Shown here: positions 53,919-64,000 of the stretch, in pieces
How the letters are laid out: each line of letters begins with the position of its first letter
How positions within the stretch are numbered: position 1 is the first letter of the stretch
Source: Mactra quadrangularis
Taxonomy: Eukaryota > Mollusca > Bivalvia > Venerida > Mactridae
Assembly: GCA_025267735.1 (NCBI GenBank)
Contig: CM046299.1
Location: forward strand, 22,156,232-22,220,231
DNA: 64,000 bases
Direction of reading: 5' to 3'
Notes under the pieces: generated by a model
Databases searched by the model: none
Told to the model about the DNA's origin: nothing
What the model saw: the letters and a program-made list of their open reading frames with translations, nothing else
Made by a program: the position numbers and the translations under genes

Positions 53919-56900
53919 ATGAAAGAAACGCTTGTGCTGATTTTTGGGCTCTTGTTTGTTATCATACTCCCAATAAAAACTCAGTCAGTGCGCCAAGTGA
54001 ATGAATTGAAGCGAAGACTTCTTAAAGATTACGACAAGACTACTTTACCCCATGATCATTCTATATCAAATTCAAGTTTCGACGAAGAGTTTCAAATAGT
54101 AGTGTATATTCATCCTGTAGCCGTAGGAGACTTAGACGAAATAAACGAACAGATGTCGTCGGTTCTTGCATTTGTTATAGGTGTAAGTTAATACGAACTT
54201 TTAATAAATGTAGATGTTTACCACTTTCGCGTTACTATTCTATTCCTGAGTTATTTAAATGATTTTATATGATCATTTGCCCACTGAATATTCGTGTCAT
54301 AGGGATGTAACAATACGGTTAACACCGTATTGCAATTTATTGTAATACACATTGTTCTTTGCGCATACATGCATAGCCTAAGTTACACGTGCATCGTCCT
54401 AACTTTGTCAACATTGTATATAGATAGTTGTATTTTCAAATGATTTTCACGTATTACGCACATGTTTGAATAAGTTAGAAAAGGGGGTTTAAATAGACTT
54501 TCAAAGATAATTATTCTCTCACTTTACGAAAAGTATTTCAAGTTTCCCAACACATTTTAACACTAATTTAGACATTTAGATGTCAGACTCTGATAAAACA
54601 ATCAGTATGAGACTTAAATAGAAAAACCGGTTTAGAGAAAAACGAACCGGTTTAAAACTGTCAGAAGTCGTATTGCAATATTAACTTTTACACCCCTATC
54701 GTGTTATATGACTTACATGATTTTATATCTTTGACGTAAAACGTATCGTTTTCAAATTCAATTTGAAGTGTGTTCATAAAGATCCAAAATATCAATTTGA
54801 GATAACAGATACTTATAATTAATATACTAATCAAGACACAGCTAGCTGTGAACCATCTGAGAACCAATTTTTTTTTTTGTAATTATTTATTACCATAAAA
54901 ATAACATAAACATAACTATTAACATAAGAGCAGTGATTATCAATGTAAATCATATAAAGACACATTCATAACTCTTTCCATACAGAATATAACATATATT
55001 GTACATGTATGTAAATATCATAAATCATTCTAAATGCACTTTAAGATCTAAGAAGTTAAGTTCTGACTCTATAGAGTATAACTTAAACTATATACATAAG
55101 TACTAGTTAGGTCATGTTTCCATTATATTTTGCTCAATACATATAAGAATATAAACATTATGAATCAATCTTCATACACATTAAGATGCAAGGAGATTAA
55201 GCTTATATAAAATAGAATTTCACCAATAGTATATATGTATTAAACATTATAATTCAGTCTTCACAAGCATCAAGGCGTTAGAAGTTTGTTCCACTTTACA
55301 GAATATATCCTTTAATATATATGTAGTAAGACAGCAAATATCAGTTCCAATGCCAGATATTAAGATTTATGTCCTGACACAAAAGAATACGACATATGAT
55401 TATATATGTACATATTATGAATGAATATAATTATACAAGATGTAAGACATTAAGGCAAGCTTCTAGCAAATACAACTTATGACAAATATCAATAACCAAA
55501 CATATCAAAGAGTAAGAAGTCAAGTTCTATCTTATTGAGTAAAATTTGTATTATACATGTACGGAAACATTTTGAGCCAGCAATATTCAAATATACTCTG
55601 ATGATATTGGAAATTCCACCATGTAACTACAATTTAAAAGTACAGTTACAGTATGACCTCATGGAATATGATGTGTTTACTATTTGTACAACAACACTAT
55701 AAATCAACGGTTTTCATATTTTAAATTATGTAATAATTTTTATGAATAAATACAGTATGTCTTCAACTACAATTTTCTTGTACGTAAACATTATGAAGTA
55801 ACTGTCTCCCATTTTTTGAAGGATGTGAAAGAGTCTGCTTCGTAGTTACATGGTAGCTCTTCAAAGATTAACAATATGCATGTACATAAACATTTTGAAA
55901 GAACAATGTTTCAAGAATTTCTTCTTATAAGAATACTACTTAAATACTTAAGATAACTACTAAACATCAGTTTATACATATGTGATGAAATAGTGTTATA
56001 ATAATTTTCAATCAAATTATTTAGTCGTGTTATTATAGTTCATACCCATGATAACAAAACAATGTGAATACAATAAAATAAGCTTAGTAAAGGTCACAAG
56101 TCTTTTTCCAAGTATTTTATAACAACTGGTGATAATGATTTGGTCATAACATGGAAGCAGAATATTCTGAAATTAAATTATAGAAAAACATTAAGTTTAC
56201 ATAGTACATATAATGTAAAAAAGTCATGCTACATTTGGGTTGGTTGAGTCCACAGACTTTCGTATTTGTGCCAGGTTTTCAAAAATATATCTATTCTTCC
56301 TTCTTTACTGAAGTAAAATTTTTCACTTGTAATGTAAATTTTTAACTGAGATACAAAATGATTTAAGTTTGGTCTAGTGTTCCTACTTTTAGATCTCATA
56401 ATGATACTTTTACCTAACAGAATTATTAGATTAATAGATTGAGACAACTTTCTATTACCAAATAGAGTATCACATTTAGTCAATTGTATTGGCGGGAGAT
56501 TAAACTCTTGACAAATCCAGTTTTTAACTTCGGTCAAAATATTATATGTATATTGACAGTCATAGAAAAGATGAGAAATGGTTTCTGAATGAGAATAGCA
56601 AATAGAGCAAGAGTTATCGTTTTTGAACCCCATTTTAAATAATAAGTGGTTTGTGCCTAGAATTCTATGGTTTATACGGTATTGTAACCAATGTAGCTTT
56701 GAATTCCTTGTTATTATCAATGGAATTTTATAAACTAATTTCCATGGAAATGTTTCAGGTAGATTCAAATCAATTGACCATTTGGTTTCTGTCTTGAGCT
56801 TTGAATTCAATTTTGGTAAAATAGTGTCATATATTAACCTGCAACCTTTTTTATTTTCAAAAACAATCTTTATTAAAGTAGGTTGGAAAGGTGGACTGAT

Positions 56901-59248
56901 AGTCTTAAAAGGAGTAGTGACACCCAAATTGTTTAAAACCTTTTTCATAGAATTGATTACACTTTGTAATTGCAAAAAATTAGTTCTCACATTGTATCTG
57001 TTTAGAAAATCGTGATAAGACAAAAAATCACCATTTTCATTAATCAAGTCATTTACAAATGAAACCCCCTGTTGTTCAAAATTTTTAAAATAGAAACTTT
57101 TACCCCCAATTTTAAAAAAGGAGCTATGCCATAAAGGTGATGTTAGACAAAATGTTTTATTGATCATTGAATTTTCTTCTAATTTCATAAGACTTATTAA
57201 GACATCTTTCCAAAAGCTATTTACTATTGTATTTAGTTTTGACTTCATATAGTCCCCACCATATTTTGAGATTTTTTATAGAAAAGGATATTCAGAAATA
57301 ATGAAATCATTGTATTTAGATTTTGTGGACATTATTCTTCTAAGCCAGGTGCATTTCATTGCACTGATGAAATTATTTATATCCAACATTCATAGCCCAC
57401 CTTTGTCATAAGATTGTGTAACACATGTCCTTTTGATTTTATCTGGCCCTCCATTCCATCAGAAATTAAAACACATTCTCTGTAACTGAGGTAAGAATTG
57501 GTTCTCCGGGTTAGGAATGCTAAGTATAAGATGATTAAGTTTGGGCAGGGCCAATGTTTTAATAACTACTATGTGAATCTATCTGAGAACCAATTTGGTA
57601 TAAATACTGCCCTTGAATTTAAAGCGCTTGGGGCATTTAAAGTACAAACAAACAATTTAAGTAATTTAACACATTTGTTAATATTATTAATTCTGTAAAA
57701 AAACATTGAAATGATGATTTTCTGATAATCATTATTCTACTAAGTTTAGTTCTTTAAAAAGGAAACGCAATTTATATTAACTGATTCAGAACAAATTGAA
57801 ATATAGTTTCGTGTTCATTTTAGTGGAATGACAGTTACATAAGATGGAATCCAGAAGAAAACCATGGTATAGAAAAGGTCACCTTTGGCGTGAATGATGT
57901 CTGGAAACCAAATATGTTGTTATTAAACCCGCATCAGCAAGATATACAGGGACAAACAGATAAACAACTAGTAAGTAACAGGGAACATATCGAGATAGAT
58001 CATCAATATCAATCACAAAAGAAGAGTTATCAAGATATCTGTAATCTAAGCATAAAAGTATTTTGAGTGAAACAGTGCATTGGCCTTTAATAATTTCCTT
58101 AGGTGGAATATTCATTTCATTTAATTATTAGTATACATATATTCTAATCTATTTGAAATACCAGTCCGATAAACTTGTATATAACCACTAGTGACATAAT
58201 TATTTTGTCATATTTTATCTATAATTGCACGTATAATTATTGTTGTATATTGTTCGACTTACAATAACAGATGGGGCAACTTGTTAATAGTTACAATATC
58301 TCATACTCTCATACTGCTTTACTTTTTACAAACCAACAGATCGTTTGTATGACCTTATATTTATCACCAAGTTGACATATTTATAAGTATTTTTCTTTGT
58401 TTGTTGTTAATTAGAATGAAATCATCTTTAAAAGTGGTGGTGAAACAACCTTCCTAATGATAACGACAACCCATACTACATGTGACATTGCAACAACTAA
58501 TTTTCCGTTCGATATTCAATCATGTACAATACAATTATTGTTCGGGATCGATTTTGATCATTATGCAGATTTGACATGTGAGTGGCTAGAGAAAGAAAAT
58601 GTGAAAGGAAACGGTGCATGGACACTTATAAAGAGCAATATTGAAACTGATTCCAGCAAAGTCTATATTACATTAACGTTTGCTAGGAAACCAATGTTTA
58701 TGTTACTGAATATTTTACTACCTTTAGTTGTCCTGGTCACGCTTACTCCGATGGTATTCTTATTGTCAAAGGGTTCTGGTGAAAGGATAGCATACTCCTT
58801 AACAATGTTATTGTCGATATCAGTATATATGACCATTGTAAATGAACATTTACCAAAGAACTCTGATCCAATGCCACTTATATCTGTGATGATTTTCATA
58901 TGGTATATACTCACAGCTCTTATAGTTCTTATCGTCATTATTAACATCCAGATCAGTAGAATCAAGAATAAGCGAAGAATTCCTGGATGTGTATGTTGCT
59001 TTGTTAAACTAACTCGTTGGATAAATAGGAAAGAGACATTAAGTTACAGCGCTTGTGCAGAAGAAACCGAACCATGTTTGGAGTCGAAGAATATTAAGGA
59101 CGACGATACTTGTGGAGAGATTCTACGAACGCCAATAAGGATCACTTGGGTTGAAGTTAGCGTTGCCATAGATAAATGGTGTTTTATAGGTTTCTATATT
59201 ATCAAGTTTGTTGTACCAGCAATATGTATTGCTGTAATGGCATCATAG
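53919..59248 (+). CDS. Cys-loop ligand-gated channel subunit, nicotinic receptor type
   Basis: Exons 53919-54182, 57824-57970 and 58415-59248 join in phase 0 to 1245 nt (414 aa plus stop). Residues 1-22 are a signal peptide. The N-helix LLKDYDK, DLDEINEQM, W-NDSYIRWNPEE and VWKPN blocks are those of nicotinic subunits. The Cys-loop is C160-x13-C174 with FPFDIQ inside. M1 ~230-254, M2 ~261-281 (GER at its start, so Glu at -1'; Leu at 9'; Glu at 20'), M3 ~291-315, a ~75-residue loop, and M4 ~392-412. The pore residues predict a cation channel. There is no loop-C Cys-Cys pair, so it is a non-alpha subunit, and most aromatic ligand-box positions are changed. Start: the ATG follows an acceptor TTTTACAG by 5 nt, implying a 5' untranslated exon; an in-frame ATG at 53886 is less likely. 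No neighbour is functionally linked. Confidence 0.88.
54855..54870. repeat. Target-site duplication, left
   Basis: ATCTGAGAACCAATTT, identical to 57581-57596. These bound the LINE insertion. Confidence 0.9.
54871..57580 (-). mobile_element. 5'-truncated LINE inserted antisense in channel intron 1
   Basis: 2710 bp between perfect 16-bp target duplications. A T run directly after the left duplication is the complement of a poly(A) tail, so the element reads on the minus strand, opposite to the gene. 54880-56228 is its 3' untranslated part, with several degenerate repeats of a line like AACATTATGAATCAATCTTC...AAGATGCAAGGAGATTAAGC. The coding remnant is annotated separately. The two duplications are still identical, so insertion is fairly recent. 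Confidence 0.9.
56229..57575 (-). pseudogene. LINE ORF2 reverse-transcriptase C-terminal part, with stops
   Basis: From the 5' truncation, KTLALPKLNHLILSIPNP and WNGGPDKIKR (reverse-transcriptase thumb region of L1/Tx1-like elements) are followed by KGGL, then MLDINNFISAMKCTWLRR. In-frame stops occur after CFNF, after KGGL and after EYPFL. After those, 339 codons are open (56229-57248) to the natural end, including a zinc-knuckle-like CSICYSHSETISHLFYDC. That frame's ATG is internal to the original protein. No endonuclease or catalytic YxDD region is present, so it cannot be active. Confidence 0.85.
57581..57596. repeat. Target-site duplication, right
   Basis: ATCTGAGAACCAATTT; the base before it differs from the left copy (T against C), fixing the 5' edge. 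Confidence 0.9.
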
Positions 59249-59438
59249 ACATGCTTAAAACTTGGAACGTTTAAATATTTCGTCAGAAGTAAATAATGCT
59301 TTGGACTGGATTAAGGTTTTATATCCCAATTAAAATTTGCTTAAATCGTTAATGGTCATACTTTAATGATAGAAAATTTGGTACATTTACCGATGCATTA
59401 GAATTTTGATCTCTGGAATTCTATATCTGAAATGAACA

Positions 59439-59444
59439 ATAAAA
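59439..59444 (+). promoter_or_regulatory. Polyadenylation signal AATAAA of the channel gene
   Basis: First AATAAA after the stop codon, 191 nt downstream, in GAACAATAAAAACTTG. Placement is typical for a short 3' untranslated region. Confidence 0.5.
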
Positions 59445-62400
59445 ACTTGTAATTAACAAAAATGGTTAAGTCAGTTATATTTAATATTCATCTTCTGATA
59501 ACAAAATCGTGAAACTAGTAATAACATATGAAGTTGAATTGACAACAAGATATCAGTATTCTTACAAAATATGCCTGCACAGAAACAAAGTTTTTTTTAA
59601 ATATAAAGAATTATTTTTAAAGCAATATGTATGAACTGATGTTACAATTAAAGCCATAACTATAGTCCGTTCAATCTAGCTCAAAAATAAGCTAACTAGA
59701 CAAAATTGCAACAGAATTTATTATTGTATTATTTGAAAGTTCGTAGTCATAGTAATATCCAAAATAAGTTGCACTCAAAAATTCGAGGAGAAAGTCCATG
59801 TTTTGCAAAAACGTTTAAAATGAACAAAAATGTGAATTAGCTCTCTTTGCAACTATCTAATATCATATACGAATGAAAACAATTGTAAAAATACGACTTA
59901 TTTTTGAAATTCTTCATAAATACAAATTAGAAAAGGTCATTTTGAAATTTTTTGGGATAGATGTGTCAAAAATGACCCGTAAAGGAGGCAATTATCTGGA
60001 GTCTGCTTAATATTTACCCTTTTTATGTCTTGAAACTTTAAAAGTCTAAAAATAAATCCTAGCAGGAACTTGTATAATAATTAATGTAACATTTATAAAA
60101 AAGAGACATTATTGTTCAATCTTTGGATAAAAGTACTAAAATGTTTTTATAACTGCAAATTTTTGGAATCGGATTGTATTCAAATTAAAAAAAATCATAG
60201 TTGGTAACAAGTTTAAGTGTCTAAAAATAGGGTTTAAATATCATTGATATGAATTTATCATTCAATGAACAAATGTAATGTTTTGTGATATAAGCACAAA
60301 CATAATATCTGAAACTATAAATTTCTGGAATCAGCTTCTCGTGTATCGATTTCTAAAACTAAGTTACTAGTTAAATAGATTTAAGAGTCAACGAATGCTT
60401 CCAAACAAATGTTTTAGTTCATGCTACTACACGTATGTAATACAGATGAAAAGGTGGCATTACATATTTAAATATTTAAAATGTCAGTTGTTACTTTTTT
60501 TACTGTTTTTACACATGAAATTTTGTAATAGTAAATTTTGTTACAGAATGTACTTGCTTACGTTCCGTTTTTATAGAACCTGAGGTTTTGCTTTTGATCA
60601 TTGTGACTGTCGCCATCTACACTATTCAAGGCTAAACTAGTTCTTGACACTGTTCAAATGATAGAACACTCAATTCCGTGCTATTACAAGCGCAGCAACT
60701 TTAAATGCAATGCAATCGACAAACTCATCGAATCACTATGAACATTATCTTCAGCGACAGACTGTAACTTAGTATTTACAGTCTGAATCATTTACAGACT
60801 CACATTCCTAGTCACATGGATTTACGTTGTCCTGCCATATTTGTATTTGTATGTATGTCTCTTCGTATGTGACATTATGTAGCGTCAACTTTGAGACAAG
60901 CATGATGTTGGACTGACTACTTTAGTAACAAACTTGTGCAAAGGGAGGTTGTTAGTGTGTTCATGATGAATAATAGAGCATTATGAAGTCTCGCCACGGC
61001 TGATGTCTGCTTTCCTTGTGATGTCTATATATATCTGAACGCCTTCTTTAAACTCTTTTTTCAAGTTCTGGGGAGTTTTACAATTACTGATTTTACAACG
61101 TAAACTGATCTTAAAGTTGTTTGCATCCAATAAAGACATGCATGAAAGAGGGAAAAGTAAACACAGATTGTGACCTAAAGCCAATTTCAATTTAGCAAAG
61201 TCCCGTTCTCGACCTTTCCTTGCTTTGTTAGACTTAAAGACAATGTTTTGGTCACAGGTAAGTACGGTGGTACAAAAAAAGCAACAACAGTCTATAATTT
61301 TCAAATAATGACGGAGGAATACTTGCTGACTCAAACACAAGAAATTTAGAAATTGTTTTAGCCCAAATATAAATAACGTGATGTTATTTTAATATTGTTA
61401 AAAAATGATATATCAAGTGAATTAAGCTTGGTTATGATTAAGTTCTTAAAAATAATTTTAAGAGATAACTTAAATTTGGTGAGTTTAAATTTTCGTAAAC
61501 AGCGCTCAGACAACAAAATTGACACGAAATTTAACACTAAACATAATCAATTTGGGTCCTTACTCGTTTCCGTAGTAAAATATTTCTATTTTTAAGTTTA
61601 GCGCTTCAAAGCGCTAAACATATGCATATTTCGATAGGCAAAAGTGTTTGGATGAAGGAGTGATTTTCCTTTTTGCGTTATGAAAAGACATAGATTTAAG
61701 AAATAAATATATTATTGTTTTTATTACTTTTTATTTTTTTATTAAAATCATCATGTTATTTATCAGTTATAGTATTTTTCTTCGTAACTTGGCATTGCTT
61801 CATAAACAATTTGTGCACACAATCATGTGTTACCTTCACACTCTTTAAACAACCGTCTTAAAGGGTATTAAAATCGTTTTTGATATCAACATTTTCAATG
61901 ATATGTTTATATTAACACACATGATGTGCAATTTGATACAAAACCATTGTCCATACTTTAATAAATGCGCATATCTATCTAATCATAAAGGTTTATACTC
62001 CTATCATAAGCCAGACTGTATTCAACGTTGTTCAAGCTTGAAGAGACTTTCTACTTTTTATTAAACCATTAATAATTCTTACATAACTATTGTAGCTCGC
62101 TTGTGTGACAAGGACTTATAACTTTGAAGGATAACCGTCTATTATGATTACAATTGATTATGTAATTTTCTCAAATACTTGTTTGATAATCAGATGAGCA
62201 CGACAACCCTATTAGTGGTTGACCAACCGAATATAATCTAAGTTTTGAAGCGGACTTCGGTGATATTTCGCGCACCAGACAAATAAATCATTTACCTGTA
62301 ATTTTAGTCTATTATACATAAGGTTTACCCATGAATGTAACAATCGTTATCACATGAGATTTATAAAAAAATACATGTTTTACAAAAAACATTTATACAA

Positions 62401-62543
62401 CATAAGGTGTACGTATTAATGTGTTTGTTCATTTAAGGTAAATTGTGAGTTTTGACGGATTAACTTCTGTATGCATTGTCCAAACTTTATTGTCGACGTT
62501 TTAGTCATTTTTGTAGGATTATATTGAACTGTCCGATTGCATA
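59445..62543. other. Non-coding stretch
   Basis: No exon recognised. The longest frame (119 codons, minus strand, 60981-61340) is Cys/Lys-rich and matches no family I know. An isolated diverged unit of the 42-bp minisatellite (ATTATACATAAGGTTTACCC, ATGAATGTAACAATCG) lies near 62310-62350. Confidence 0.4.
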
Positions 62544-62555
62544 ATTACACAGTTA

Positions 62556-62844
62556 ACCCGGGTCGATAGCGTAGTTGGTAGCGCGCCGGGATTTGGATAC
62601 TCGTGCCCGAAGGGGTGCGGGTTCGAATCCCACCCGGGGTTATACCCTTCCATGAAAATTTGACAATAATGTCAATTTTCCTCCATTGATTAGATAATAT
62701 GGAGAAGTTTCCGGTCTTGTGGAAGGGTAGGTGAGTACTGGTTATAGACAATGGTCCAGGAAAGCTAGGTTAGGTGCGCTGGACGCCGTGAAATGACCTA
62801 AATTGTGTTTATACGTTGTGTTGAACTCCAATGAATAAATTAAT
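62556..62844 (+). mobile_element. tRNA-headed SINE, family 1, copy c, with target duplication
   Basis: Head ACCCGGGTCGATAGCGTAGT, B-box GGGTTCGAATCCC, 3' end AATGACCTAAATTGTGTTTA. ATTACACAGTTA flanks it at 62544-62555 and 62845-62856. The 68-codon minus-strand frame is SINE sequence. Confidence 0.9.
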
Positions 62845-62889
62845 ATTACACAGTTATCGCACACTGTATATATTCATTTCCGTGTTCTA

Positions 62890-63636
62890 TATAGTAAATA
62901 AATATTAACCTGACGTTGGTACCCTCGTTGTAATAATTTCACGCTTCATTGTCTGTCTATTTATACCTTCGGTAGATTCCGCGTATCATTCATACGAAGA
63001 AGCACGTGTTTACTGATCATGTACTTCATATAGTATGTAATTGTTTGTGAGTTATAAGGAATGACTCTATAGCGCCAATGATACCGAGATGGACTGTGAA
63101 CTACTGTAGTTATGTAGGTGTTGGTTCGAGCCCAATCATGCGCAATTCTTTTTCATTTTTAATATTTGTACAAACAAAATATTGTTAAAATTGTCCAAAA
63201 AATGTGTTATTTTATACACTCTTTTATTTTTTGTATTTTTATTCATCTATAATTTAAGTTTTATTATTTTGTAATTAGATCTAATCACATTTGATTTATT
63301 ACATCAATTGCACGACACAATACAGAAATACAATAAATATCAATTATCATCTTCGCTGCAATCAGATGAGTCGTGTCGCCAGCTCATATTTTAAATAAAA
63401 CACAATGCACGACAAAATAGTCGGATATATGTATACTTTAAACGGAACGATGTATTGCCCTTTAATCACTTCAATTTTTAACTGGCGACTCGTTCAACTG
63501 TGTCAGAAATAACGGAGATTATCGAGTCAGTCCGACATTTCTCGATGGGAGGCCGATTATTGATTTATACCGCGCAATCTCGATTTAATTTTATTCTGCA
63601 TAAAGGTTAACGTCAGGTTAATATTTATTTACTATA
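62890..63636. mobile_element. Inverted-repeat element with tRNA-like insert
   Basis: A 28-bp perfect inverted repeat (62890-62917 and 63609-63636) containing TAAATAAATATTAACCTGAC bounds ~690 bp with no coding frame. Inside, at 63061-63146, TATAGCGCCAATGATACC and a B-box GGTTCGAGCCC are spaced as in a tRNA. Confidence 0.65.
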
Positions 63637-64000
63637 CATACACAAATGTGCAGTGAAAATTACAATGTGTAGATAAATTTAGTGTCGATATCGCATATGG
63701 TTGAATGGTCGTACGGTTAAAGTGTTATGCTACTAAACATCGATTTTTGAAGGAGTGCGAGTCTGAAGCTAAATACGTCGTTTTTTAATTTTTTGTTCAT
63801 TATTTTGATTTTTTTGTTTAAGATCTATTTTATTCAATAATTTTTGGAAGTTAAAATAAAATCCTTCAAAACAAACAAGTAAGAATCATTCAATATGCCA
63901 CCAAATTTATAACAAAGGATTCTCTACAAGTTCATGATGCAATGGGGCAATGTGTTTTACGCAATCCGTCCATGATTTAAATGAGAAAAAAGATAAAAAG
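63637..64000. other. Non-coding end of window
   Basis: A worn tRNA-like stretch (63690-63775, TGGTTGAATGGTCGTACGG then GTGCGAGTCTGAAGC) is the only structure; no gene. Confidence 0.35.

Noticed and set aside
56229..57248. 339-codon frame as an independent gene
   Set aside because: It is the C-terminal part of a LINE polyprotein inside an insertion with target duplications; homology continues upstream through stops.
60981..61340. 119-codon minus-strand frame
   Set aside because: No recognisable domain, no signal peptide or splice context; composition fits chance in this sequence.

Overview
This is an AT-rich animal nuclear window. Coding exons are short, separated by GT..AG introns, and outnumbered by transposon debris. 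The tRNA-headed SINEs, the WSC/lectin-like receptor with a long tyrosine-bearing tail, and the divergent nicotinic-receptor-type channel point to a mollusc, most likely a bivalve. That assignment is inference; no species can be read from the sequence.

Three gene models are supported, all on the + strand. (1) 13339-24518, ten coding exons joined in phase to 579 codons: signal peptide, C-type-lectin-like segment, eight-cysteine WSC domain, lectin-like tail, second lectin-like segment, Ser/Thr/Asn stalk, one membrane helix, and a ~200-residue tail with ITAM-like tyrosines. (2) 35933-39044, four exons, 115 codons: a miniature relative keeping the membrane helix and a stub of the tail but with no ectodomain. 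(3) 53919-59248, three exons, 414 codons: a complete Cys-loop channel subunit that keeps the Cys-loop and pore but has lost the usual acetylcholine-binding aromatic residues. One lone minus-strand terminal exon (48489-48605) is a weaker candidate.

Layout. 1-13 kb: no gene; foldback elements, MITEs and an AT-rich tandem duplication carrying tRNA-like sequence. 13-24.5 kb: receptor gene, introns loaded with MITEs. 24.9-27.1 kb: arm A of a long inverted duplication. 27-35.9 kb: nested MITEs, SINEs and foldbacks. 35.9-39 kb: mini-receptor. 40-41.3 kb: older diverged copy (B) of the arm sequence. 42.4-44.9 kb: arm C, the inverse of arm A. 44.9-53.8 kb: minisatellite, a ~2.1 kb non-coding element, SINEs. 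53.9-59.2 kb: channel gene, with a 5'-truncated LINE inserted antisense in intron 1 between perfect 16-bp target duplications. 59.2-64 kb: no gene; one SINE and one inverted-repeat element.

History read from the sequence: the receptor and its 3' flank were duplicated to give the mini-receptor and flank B. Later the flank of gene 1 was copied again, inverted, about 15 kb away. Later still a SINE landed in arm C; arm A retains the empty site. The arms bracket the mini-receptor. All identity statements are by eye; no alignment or database search was run.
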